DNA of 51,625 nt from Pseudocolwellia agarivorans. Its GTDB lineage: Bacteria; Pseudomonadota; Gammaproteobacteria; Enterobacterales; Alteromonadaceae. The position numbers and the translations under genes are program-made. The notes under the pieces are model-generated. The model was not told the DNA's origin. It made no database searches and saw only the letters and a program-made list of their open reading frames with translations. The stretch is from the NCBI RefSeq assembly GCF_002000085.1, contig NZ_MUZU01000020.1:1-51625 (forward strand). The letters are read 5' to 3'. Positions 44,838-51,625 of the stretch are shown here, piece after piece (within the stretch, counting starts at the first letter, position 1; every line of letters begins with the position of its first letter).

Positions 44838-45761
44838 GTGAAGGTTGTAGATCTATTCTCTGGTTGTGGCGGGATGTCTTTGGGGTTTCAAAATGCTGGT
44901 TTTTCTATAAATGCTGCGTTTGATAACTGGAAGCATGCAGTTGACGTGTATAAAGATAATTTTGATCACCCTATTTTCCTAAAAGACTTATCCAATAGCG
45001 ATGTTGATAATGACATTGCAAGATTTTCTCCCAATATGATTATTGGGGGCCCCCCTTGCCAAGACTTTTCAATTGCAGGAAAAAGAAATGAAAATGGACA
45101 AAGAGCTAATTTAACACGTAGATATGCCGAAATAATTCAAAAGATAAGACCTGAATGGGTTGTGATGGAAAACGTTTACAATATAACTCGTAGCAAGATA
45201 TTGCCTGAAACTTTAGATATTTTAAAACGTTCAGGTTATGGAATAACCCAGTTAGTTTTAGATTCTAGTTATTTAGGCGTTCCTCAAGCTAGAAAAAGAT
45301 TTTTTTTAGTAGCACATTTATATTCTGAAGACGATTTTTTAACAGAGGAGTTATTAAGTAACCACTCTATAAAACCATTGACAGTAAAAGAATACTTTGG
45401 GAATAAGCTGGATACTGAATATTATTATATGCACCCGAGAAGCTATCAAAGGCGAGCTATATTTTCAGTTAATGAACCTAGCGCAACAATACGAGGCATT
45501 AACCGTCCAATCCCACAAAACTATGTTATTCATTCTGCTGATAAATCAAAAGATATCTCTATAGTAAGAGCACTTACAACGAAAGAACGAAGTTACATAC
45601 AAACTTTCCCTGAGAATTTTCAGTTTAATGGCAGTAAGACAGCTATGGAATTGGCAATTGGAAATGCGGTTCCTGTAAAAATGGCAGAACATGTTGCGAA
45701 CTCAATTCTAAGGTATATAGAGTCAATAGAAGTTAAAAGTAATTACGAGAAAAGAGCTTAA
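44838..45761 (+). CDS. C5-cytosine DNA methyltransferase, copy 2
   Basis: This 307-residue paralogue of copy 1 aligns without gaps over at least the first 80 residues, with roughly 60 percent identity there (motif I, Cys74 in GGPPCQDFSIAG). Motifs VI, VIII and X are intact. GTG follows the previous stop codon directly, indicating translational coupling. Paired C5 enzymes usually methylate the two strands of an asymmetric site. That is an inference for this pair. Confidence 0.93.
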   Translation: MKVVDLFSGCGGMSLGFQNAGFSINAAFDNWKHAVDVYKDNFDHPIFLKDLSNSDVDNDIARFSPNMIIGGPPCQDFSIAGKRNENGQRANLTRRYAEIIQKIRPEWVVMENVYNITRSKILPETLDILKRSGYGITQLVLDSSYLGVPQARKRFFLVAHLYSEDDFLTEELLSNHSIKPLTVKEYFGNKLDTEYYYMHPRSYQRRAIFSVNEPSATIRGINRPIPQNYVIHSADKSKDISIVRALTTKERSYIQTFPENFQFNGSKTAMELAIGNAVPVKMAEHVANSILRYIESIEVKSNYEKRA

Positions 45762-45867
45762 TATTGAATTTCACGTCAATAAATCATAGGGCTATAATTG
45801 TATTTCAATATATTATTCAGCTAGTTAAACTGCATTAATGGCGACTTTAGCTATACCAAGCCGCTAT

Positions 45868-45914
45868 CTTGTAATCAGTAGGTCGCCAGTTCGACTCCGG
45901 CAGTCGGCACCATT
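45868..45914 (+). repeat. att site 3 (element 2/element 3 junction)
   Basis: 47 bp identical to the tRNA-Thr 3' end from the anticodon loop (18,568-18,614). The match starts 9 nt later than in att site 2. No intact tRNA is formed. Confidence 0.93.
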
Positions 45915-45919
45915 CATTC

Positions 45920-45947
45920 AAGCCCTAACTTCGGTTAGGGCTTTTTT
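45920..45947 (+). terminator. Terminator after att site 3
   Basis: AAGCCCTAAC and GTTAGGGCTT form a perfect 10-bp stem with loop TTCG, followed by a T-run. The stem differs from the AAGCCCAG type after att sites 1 and 2, so this element end came from another lineage or host allele. Confidence 0.85.
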
Positions 45948-46305
45948 GTATCTAGCGATTGGTTAAATTCTAAATCAATTTTCACTTACACCAATATTTT
46001 ATCTACCCTGCACTATTAGTGGTGTACACGTCAGTTTATTATTTATTTCGTGATATCAATAGGCACAAAATACACCCTGTTTTGAATAAACCCAATTAGG
46101 GCACATTGGATATTAGGGTAATTCCATCAGAATAAAAAAGTTTATTAAGTGATTTCTACGGTGAAAAAAGGATTTGATCCGTTGCTTAGGGTATATAGGT
46201 TGGTATACAACTCACTAAAACTGCGGGTGAATTTTATTAGGGTAAATTAGTTGATGGTGTAAATATCCGAACTGGGTATTAGCACCAGTGATATCCGTTA
46301 GTTTG
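45948..46305. repeat. Conserved left-end region, element 3
   Basis: About 358 noncoding bases alignable with 28,606-28,965 across the whole stretch. The best kept part is the end (GGTGTAAA-ATCCGAACTGGGTATTAGCACC-GTGATATCCGTTA). GGGTAA-type motifs are kept even where surrounding bases differ. Confidence 0.75.
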
Positions 46306-46335
46306 TTGTTTAAAGTAGTCAGTCTTATCGACTTA

Positions 46336-46369
46336 CTCTTTATTACGTGTAAAATAACGCAATAAAGAG
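46336..46369. promoter_or_regulatory. Large dyad upstream of HAD cassette
   Basis: CTCTTTATTACGT and ACGCAATAAAGAG are inverted with one mismatch around an 8-nt centre. No T-run follows, so an operator or 5' hairpin is more likely than a terminator. A second dyad (ATAGTT/AACTAT) lies at about 46,379-46,394, before the HAD start at 46,435. Confidence 0.5.
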
Positions 46370-46434
46370 CCCTGATACAATAGTTAAAAAACTATAGCTA
46401 TCCTAAAAACCTTAACTATTTTAAAGAATCCATT

Positions 46435-47307
46435 ATGAAAAAAAACGTCTTAATTACTGATTTAGATAATACACTATTTGACTGGTTTGGCGTTTGGTAT
46501 GCAAGTAACTTTGCAATGATTGAGCGTATATGTTCAATTTCAGGTGTAAACAAAGAAACTATTCTCTCTGAGATGAAAAGCATCCATCAAAAACACGGTA
46601 CTGCCGAATACGCTTTCTTACTTGAAAGTCTACCTAGTCTCCAAAAGCTTTATGGAGAGCCGGAAAATATCAAAGAAGTGATGAATGATGCTATTTATGC
46701 TTTTAGAAAAGCACGTAAACATCACTTAAAACTATACGATACGGTAGAAGATACCTTAAAAAAATTAAAAGAAATTGGTGTATATATAGTTGCTTATACT
46801 GAATCAAAATCTTATTACACCTCATATAGAATTAAAAAACTGGGTTTAGACAACTATATCGACGTTTTATACTCTCCACCTGATCATGAATTACCAGACA
46901 GTGAAGGAACACATACAAAATTTGAATTTAGTCAAATGGATCACAAATTCACTCCTGATGGGGAGTTCAAACCTAACCCTACTTTATTGTTAGATATAAT
47001 AAAAGATATAGGCTCAACTCCTTCAAATTGTATTTACGTGGGAGATAGTGAAATGAAAGATATGGATATGGCACAACAAGCTGGTGTTTCTGATGTATTT
47101 GCTAAATACGGAACCGCGCATTTTTCAGGTAACACTTCGGATTATGATTTATTAAGAGCTGTTACTCATTGGACTAATGAAGACGTTCAACGAGAAATAA
47201 AAATAAAAGAACAAAGTCATAATAATCCACCCAATTACACTATTAATGCGTTTGAAGAAATACTCACACTTTTTTCATTTCAAAAATTCACAAGCAAATT
47301 GAGCTAG
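46435..47307 (+). CDS. HAD-superfamily phosphatase-like protein
   Basis: The 290-residue protein has the four HAD motifs: DLDNTLFD (Asp9/Asp11), Thr in YTES (about 117), Lys in FKPNP, and GDSEMKDMDMA. A helical cap (about 20-100) gives a C1-type layout as in YigB-like small-molecule phosphatases. The C-terminal 35 residues form an extra Phe-rich tail. The substrate is unknown. It lies 3 nt before a membrane protein gene, in the slot where element 2 carries its ATPase, so a defence role is plausible but unproven. Confidence 0.85.
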   Translation: MKKNVLITDLDNTLFDWFGVWYASNFAMIERICSISGVNKETILSEMKSIHQKHGTAEYAFLLESLPSLQKLYGEPENIKEVMNDAIYAFRKARKHHLKLYDTVEDTLKKLKEIGVYIVAYTESKSYYTSYRIKKLGLDNYIDVLYSPPDHELPDSEGTHTKFEFSQMDHKFTPDGEFKPNPTLLLDIIKDIGSTPSNCIYVGDSEMKDMDMAQQAGVSDVFAKYGTAHFSGNTSDYDLLRAVTHWTNEDVQREIKIKEQSHNNPPNYTINAFEEILTLFSFQKFTSKLS

Positions 47308-47310
47308 TCC

Positions 47311-48063
47311 ATGAACGATAAAGAAATAGCACTAGAGAAGCTTAAACTAAATGTTGAAGTTTGGAAAAAAGTTATCGATGTACAACAACATTTTAATGAC
47401 TTAGAAATGAAAGTTCGAAACTTTGGTTTACTAATTATCTCTGCATTTATCAGTGTTATCGGTGTGAGTCTTAAGTCAAATTATGAAATAAATATATTCG
47501 AGTCAACAATTCCAGTGGGTAGCTTGATAGCCCTAGTAGCTCTATTTGTTTGGAATTTAGTTTTTTTTGTTGATGTGTATTGGTACCACCCATTACTTAA
47601 AGGCGCAGTGTTAAAAGGCATAGATCTAGAAAATGAGATCAAAGATGATCTTCCCGAAATTGGACTAACTCAAGCTATCGGTGAATCTAGTGCAATCAAG
47701 TTTTTATGGTGGAAAAAACTACACAGTACAACTAAAGCAAAAATATTCTACAATGGTGTATCAGTAGCATTAGTCGCAATAGCTATATCTTTAATGTTTT
47801 TTACGAGCAATGGAAAAGAAAACACTCAAGCGGCAAGCGTTGAATCACAATTCTCAGTGACAAATAATAAACTAAATACTTTGTTAAAACAGTCAGAGAT
47901 ATTAAAAAGAAACCTTTCAGAATTATCAGAAAGTCAGGTTGATAATTGTCCTCAAAATTCATGCTCAGTTGTATCACTTCAGGGCGAATTAGAACTTTTC
48001 AAAAAAGAAATTGACGATCATATGGATCGTCATTTGAATATAATTAGAAAAATAGTTAAATAA
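47311..48063 (+). CDS. Three-TM membrane protein with coiled-coil tail
   Basis: The 250-residue protein has an amphipathic N-terminal helix (1-37), transmembrane helices at about 38-54 and 67-90, a loop with WWKKLHS, a third helix at about 147-164, and then a C-terminal region with predicted coiled coils (183-208, 222-245) and two cysteines between them. N-terminal helix plus paired TM helices recall SLATT-type membrane effectors of bacterial defence systems, which is a structural impression only. It is coupled to the HAD gene by a 3-nt gap. Confidence 0.75.
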   Translation: MNDKEIALEKLKLNVEVWKKVIDVQQHFNDLEMKVRNFGLLIISAFISVIGVSLKSNYEINIFESTIPVGSLIALVALFVWNLVFFVDVYWYHPLLKGAVLKGIDLENEIKDDLPEIGLTQAIGESSAIKFLWWKKLHSTTKAKIFYNGVSVALVAIAISLMFFTSNGKENTQAASVESQFSVTNNKLNTLLKQSEILKRNLSELSESQVDNCPQNSCSVVSLQGELELFKKEIDDHMDRHLNIIRKIVK

Positions 48064-48091
48064 ATGTATTTTCATTTATAAAATACTCGGG

Positions 48092-48440
48092 TTATAAATC
48101 ATTAAACCGATCAATCACAGCTTTCATTTTCTCAGCCACTTGATTCTTTTCTAAGTGTGCATATCGCATTGTAGTTGCGATATTTGAATGCCCTAATATA
48201 TGAGCAGTTTCTTGAACCGTCATACCATTCTGAACAAGCCTTGAAGCACATGTATGACGAAAATCATGTACACGGAAATCTTCAATACCAGCATTTACTC
48301 ATATTAGGAAAGACTCAGAGAATTTAGGTAGTAGAATGCTTGCGTGGATTATTACCGCTTTTATCGTACTCTTTATTAGGTAAGCCATTTTTGGTGCAGC
48401 TTCTCATTCTTCTAGATTTTAAAACCTATATACAAGCTTA
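48092..48440 (-). pseudogene. Truncated integrase of element 3
   Basis: The reverse strand encodes the C-terminal part of an integrase very close to that of element 2 (HDFRH, GHSNIATTMRYAHLE region, ending RFND). At about 48,297-48,333 the 28-nt stretch found in element 2 is replaced by an unrelated, slightly longer sequence with stops. Similarity resumes at GAATGCTTGCGTGGATTATT and fades by 48,440. The N-terminal two thirds are gone, so it cannot be functional. Confidence 0.88.
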
Positions 48441-48607
48441 AAATCCGTATTAATGATAGATATCTATTTGACCCACTCCACACGTTACTAACAAAAACAA
48501 TACTTCACTAATAAAATATAACGTTTTCCTCATAAATGTGATATTTTTCATCGCATAGCTAACGCTAGATTATAAAAATATTGTTCACGATTTTATGAAC
48601 CATTCAA

Positions 48608-51289
48608 ATGAGCCAAACTATGATAAGAATAATCAGTAGACCTTTACTCTATTTAACCCTTTGTTTACAGCTAGGCTGTAACTCTCCAACTGATAGTGAA
48701 GATGTACATTCAGCTAATTCATCAGAAAAACCAAGTAAAGCTGACAGTTCAAAAGTTCATAAACATGGCGATGGATACAAAAAACAATTAAATAAAATTG
48801 TTGGTCTTTCGCCACAAGCATCTCATGAAAAAATAGTCGTGCAAGACGGTTTTATAACTGAACTTGTTGCTCATGAACCAACCATTGAAGAACCCGTATT
48901 AATGACCTTTGATGGTAAAGGCAGAATGTATGTCGCTGAAATGCTGACTTATATGCAAGATGCTGATGGTACAGGGCAAATGAACCCTGTAAGTCGTATT
49001 AAGCGACTTGAAGATACTAATAACGATGGTGTGGTTGATAGTTATACGGTATTTGCTGAAAACTTACTTTTACCTCGCATGATTTTGCCACTTGAAGATG
49101 GAAAAATATTAGCCCGTGAAACCAATACCTTTGATTTATTATTAATTGAAGATCTAGATGGTGATGGTATATCTGATAAACGCACCACCATTTTTAAAGG
49201 TGGTCCTCGCGGCGGTAATTTAGAACACCAACCAAGCGGCTTAATTTGGGGAATTGATAACTGGTTATATGTTACTTACAGCAATCAACGCTACCGAATA
49301 AAAAATGGCAAAGTAACACGTCAAGAAATACTCTTCGGCGGAGGACAATGGGGTCTTGGGCAAGATGAAACCGGACGTTTTTATTATTCTTCCGCCGGTG
49401 GAGAAAACCCTGTATTTGGTTTTCAGTTTCCGAGTGTTTACGGGATAATTCCTATTAATGGTGAAACAACTGAGGGTTTTAACGAAGTATTTCCGATTGA
49501 AACAACGCCTGATGTACAAGGTGGCCCCAAACGTTTAAGAGAAGATAACACCTTAAATCATATTACTGGCATTGCCGGCCAAAATATTTACTTAGGCGAT
49601 AAACTGCCTGAGTTATATGGAAACTATATTGCACCTGAACCTGTAGGCAACTTAATTCGCCGCGCTGAAGTAGTACGTAAAGATGGTTATACCACTATTA
49701 GCCATCCTTATCAGGCAGAACGTAAAGAATTTATTGCATCAACTGACGCTGCATTTCGCCCAGTTTGGAGTGAAACAGGCCCAGACGGCACACTTTATAT
49801 TGTTGATATGTACCGCGGAATTATTCAAGAAGGAAATTGGACTAGAAAAGGTTCATTTCTAAGAAAGGTAATCGATAAATTTGGCTTAGCAGATATCGTT
49901 GGTGGTGGCCGAATTTACCGTATAACTAAGCCAGAAATCAAATTAGGCGCAAAGCCGAACATGTACGCTGAAACACCTATTGAATTAACCAAACACCTAG
50001 CGCATGCCAATCATTGGTGGCGTATTAATGCGCAAAAACTCATTGTGCTTTCACAAGATAAATCAGTTGTACCAGAACTTAAAAATATAGTTAAAAACCA
50101 TAAAAATAGCCATGCACGTTTACATGCGCTTTGGACATTAGAAGGGCTAGGTATAATCGATAAAGATTTATTAGTATCAGCTTTTTCAGACACTGATAGT
50201 AATGTTCGTACCGCAGCTTTAAGAATATCGGAACAGTTGGTCAGTAAATCAGATAAAAGCATCATTGATGTTTGGCAATCATTGCTTTCAAAAGCCGATA
50301 TTGAACTAACGCAGCAAATATTTTTATCTACCTTCTATGTTGATACGCCAACTACACAGCAAAGCAAAATCCGTAAACAAATTATGGCTAAATATCCTGA
50401 ACATAAAAGCATAGCAGCGATTAATCAGGCGATTACATATCAAATAGTGGAAAAAGAAAAGTCGGCTGCTTTAGCTAAAGGCAACAAAGAATTGGCAATG
50501 TCGTTAAAACGTGGCGCGCAAAACTACAATTCATTATGTGCAAGTTGTCATGGCAAAGACGGTAAAGGCACACCTGCAGGTGAACAGTTAATTGCACCAT
50601 CATTTCATAACAATGCTCGTGTTAATGGTAATTTAGCGAGTCTTGGCAGTATTGTTTTACATGGCTTAACGGGGCCTATTGAAGAAAAGAATTATGTTGG
50701 TGGCATAATGGCTTCAATCGCATCAAATAACGACCAATGGATAGCTGATGTATTAACGTATGTTAGAAATAATTTTAATAACAAAGCTTCAATGGTTACC
50801 GCTAATCACGTTAAAACACTTAAAGCCTTAAACAAGAGAAATACTCCGTGGACAATAAGTGAATTAAACCAAACCTACGGGAATGAATTAACCAATAAAA
50901 CTCAATGGAAATTTAGCGCTAGCCATAATCCTAAAAATTTCGACGCTTTAATTGATGGCAAAGCAGATTGGGCTAAATGGGGAAGCGAGAGTTTACAAGA
51001 AATAGGTATGTGGCTGCAGGTAGAGCTGCCCAATGTTTATCAAATTTCACAAGTTGTGATGGAGTGTAACAAGTGGAAACATCACTGTGCCAACGCTTTC
51101 GATTTAACATTCTCTATCGACGGAAAAAACTGGAAAACCGTTGATTCAAATATTGAAAAGAGCGCAACTAGAGTAAGTGAAACGCTAGGTCAACAAGCTA
51201 AGTTTATTAAATTCACGCTTAAAAATGGTAGTTCTAAAGTGGCTTGGGCTGTTACTGAATTGAATATATTTGGTAGTCCAATAGAGTAA
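48608..51289 (+). CDS. Secreted PVC-type dehydrogenase/cytochrome c fusion lipoprotein
   Basis: The 893-residue exported protein has an N-terminal hydrophobic segment ending LQLGC, a probable though atypical lipobox. A beta-propeller-like dehydrogenase domain follows (about 75-440, LMTFDGKGRMYVAEM, DTNNDGVVDSYTVF, SETGPDGTLYIVDMYRG), then HEAT-like helical repeats (about 455-610), a cytochrome c domain with CASCH heme motif (about 635-745), and a discoidin-like F5/8-type C domain (about 775-890). Such architecture is common in Planctomycetes/Verrucomicrobia sugar-oxidising systems. Likely role: periplasmic or outer-membrane oxidation of a carbohydrate. An ATG four codons in is an alternative start. 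Confidence 0.85.
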   Translation: MSQTMIRIISRPLLYLTLCLQLGCNSPTDSEDVHSANSSEKPSKADSSKVHKHGDGYKKQLNKIVGLSPQASHEKIVVQDGFITELVAHEPTIEEPVLMTFDGKGRMYVAEMLTYMQDADGTGQMNPVSRIKRLEDTNNDGVVDSYTVFAENLLLPRMILPLEDGKILARETNTFDLLLIEDLDGDGISDKRTTIFKGGPRGGNLEHQPSGLIWGIDNWLYVTYSNQRYRIKNGKVTRQEILFGGGQWGLGQDETGRFYYSSAGGENPVFGFQFPSVYGIIPINGETTEGFNEVFPIETTPDVQGGPKRLREDNTLNHITGIAGQNIYLGDKLPELYGNYIAPEPVGNLIRRAEVVRKDGYTTISHPYQAERKEFIASTDAAFRPVWSETGPDGTLYIVDMYRGIIQEGNWTRKGSFLRKVIDKFGLADIVGGGRIYRITKPEIKLGAKPNMYAETPIELTKHLAHANHWWRINAQKLIVLSQDKSVVPELKNIVKNHKNSHARLHALWTLEGLGIIDKDLLVSAFSDTDSNVRTAALRISEQLVSKSDKSIIDVWQSLLSKADIELTQQIFLSTFYVDTPTTQQSKIRKQIMAKYPEHKSIAAINQAITYQIVEKEKSAALAKGNKELAMSLKRGAQNYNSLCASCHGKDGKGTPAGEQLIAPSFHNNARVNGNLASLGSIVLHGLTGPIEEKNYVGGIMASIASNNDQWIADVLTYVRNNFNNKASMVTANHVKTLKALNKRNTPWTISELNQTYGNELTNKTQWKFSASHNPKNFDALIDGKADWAKWGSESLQEIGMWLQVELPNVYQISQVVMECNKWKHHCANAFDLTFSIDGKNWKTVDSNIEKSATRVSETLGQQAKFIKFTLKNGSSKVAWAVTELNIFGSPIE

Positions 51290-51393
51290 CTTTATATACC
51301 CGTTACCAATCAAGAGGCTATTTCAGGACAGGACGTCAAAATCCTCATAAGTACTTTAGATAAACATATTACAATTAATTATCTTTATAAAAT

Positions 51394-51434
51394 CCATTCA
51401 CTCATAACATTAACTTTGTGTTATGAGTGAATGG
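51394..51434. terminator. Hairpin between convergent genes
   Basis: CCATTCACTCATAAC (51,394-51,408) pairs perfectly with GTTATGAGTGAATGG (51,420-51,434). It lies between the cytochrome fusion gene and the aldehyde dehydrogenase gene, both ending towards it. The minus-strand side runs into ATTTTA. It probably acts for both. Confidence 0.65.
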
Positions 51435-51553
51435 CGATCTGAATACAATAGTATTATTGAGGAAAATAACTTAAGCCGAACAGAAGTTATTTATTAAGTG
51501 CCCCCCCCCACAGGTTACATTAAAATACAAATAAAGTGAGATTTATGACCTGA

Positions 51554-51625
51554 CTATTTCGACATTTTAATGGTTTGTAAAGAAACGTATTCTTCTAAAC
51601 CATAAGTGCCAAACTCGACACCAAA
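51554..51625 (-). CDS. 3' end of a probable aldehyde dehydrogenase gene
   Basis: The last 23 residues of a minus-strand protein, FGVEFGTYGLEEYVSLQTIK then MSK and TAG, match the C-terminal signature of NAD(P)-dependent aldehyde dehydrogenases (Gly-x-Glu-x-Gly-x-Tyr-Gly-Leu-x-x-Tyr, then the oligomerisation strand). The rest is outside the window. Confidence 0.6.
   Translation of the reverse strand, partial: FGVEFGTYGLEEYVSLQTIKMSK

Larger units (their letters stand above)
28516..45867. mobile_element. Integrative element 2 at tRNA-Thr
   Basis: About 17.3 kb between att sites 2 and 3. From left to right it has a conserved noncoding left end, an AAA/ABC-type ATPase, an integrase with a divergent 63-aa gene, an unknown gene, SF3 helicase plus Prim-Pol, unknown genes, DUF6641, SOS-boxed umuD-umuC-SRAP, a Lys/Pro-rich peptide, an end-like noncoding region, and an MmeI-like enzyme with two C5 methyltransferases. 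Four boundary repeats of about 105 bp separate the modules. No structural or transfer genes are seen. Confidence 0.88.
45868..48440. mobile_element. Remnant integrative element 3
   Basis: It begins at att site 3 with a left-end region homologous to that of element 2. A two-gene HAD/membrane-protein cassette follows, and it ends in a broken integrase gene on the minus strand. The replication module and right att site are missing; no further tRNA-Thr fragment is visible up to 51,625. The order left end, cargo, leftward integrase is the same as the first 3.7 kb of element 2. Confidence 0.78.

Overview
The window is AT-rich DNA from a gammaproteobacterium. Codon usage, the thrABC operon with a leader peptide, the trmB-yggL / mutY-yggX order and DbpA/YebG/YgjP homologues suggest a marine Alteromonadales of the Colwellia/Thalassotalea type. 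The genus is inference. No 16S rRNA gene is present.

Positions 1-18,536 are ordinary chromosome. They hold a tRNA-Phe, a DUF1289 protein, a GntR/FCD regulator, a TPR response regulator whose receiver lacks the phospho-acceptor Asp, an alpha/beta hydrolase, dbpA, an SOS-type yebG, a YgjP-like metallopeptidase, thrL-thrA-thrB-thrC with its attenuator, ung, two unknown genes, trmB, yggL, a 311-bp MITE flanked by TA, mutY, yggX, a second tRNA-Phe and tRNA-Thr(UGU).

From 18,559 to about 48,440 a tandem array of three integrated elements sits in the 3' end of tRNA-Thr. The junctions are direct repeats of the tRNA 3' end at 18,559, 28,516 and 45,868. Element 1 (about 10 kb) has an unknown gene, a fused primase/SF3 helicase, a tyrosine integrase with a divergent 63-aa protein, and at its right end a DNA methyltransferase plus two unknown genes under an SOS-like box. 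Element 2 (about 17.3 kb) has an AAA/ABC-type ATPase next to its left end, a related integrase with its own 63-aa partner, a split Prim-Pol plus SF3 helicase module, a DUF6641 gene, an SOS-boxed umuD-umuC-SRAP operon, and at its right end an MmeI-like restriction-modification enzyme and two tandem C5-cytosine methyltransferases. Element 3 is a remnant: a left end homologous to that of element 2, a HAD phosphatase plus membrane protein, and a broken integrase.

None of the elements has recognisable phage structural, terminase or conjugation genes. They look like tRNA-integrating, self-replicating carriers of defence cargo (satellite or tycheposon-like). Their modules are bounded by imperfect inverted repeats of about 105-120 bp, and noncoding regions of about 350-500 bp rich in GGGTAA and GGTGTAA motifs follow the tRNA end. 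The strongest candidates for undescribed systems are the methyltransferase/127-aa/444-aa cassette of element 1 and the HAD/three-TM cassette of element 3. The latter occupies the same slot as the ATPase of element 2.

After the array, chromosome resumes with a large lipoprotein-like cytochrome c/dehydrogenase-type protein and the 3' end of a probable aldehyde dehydrogenase gene.
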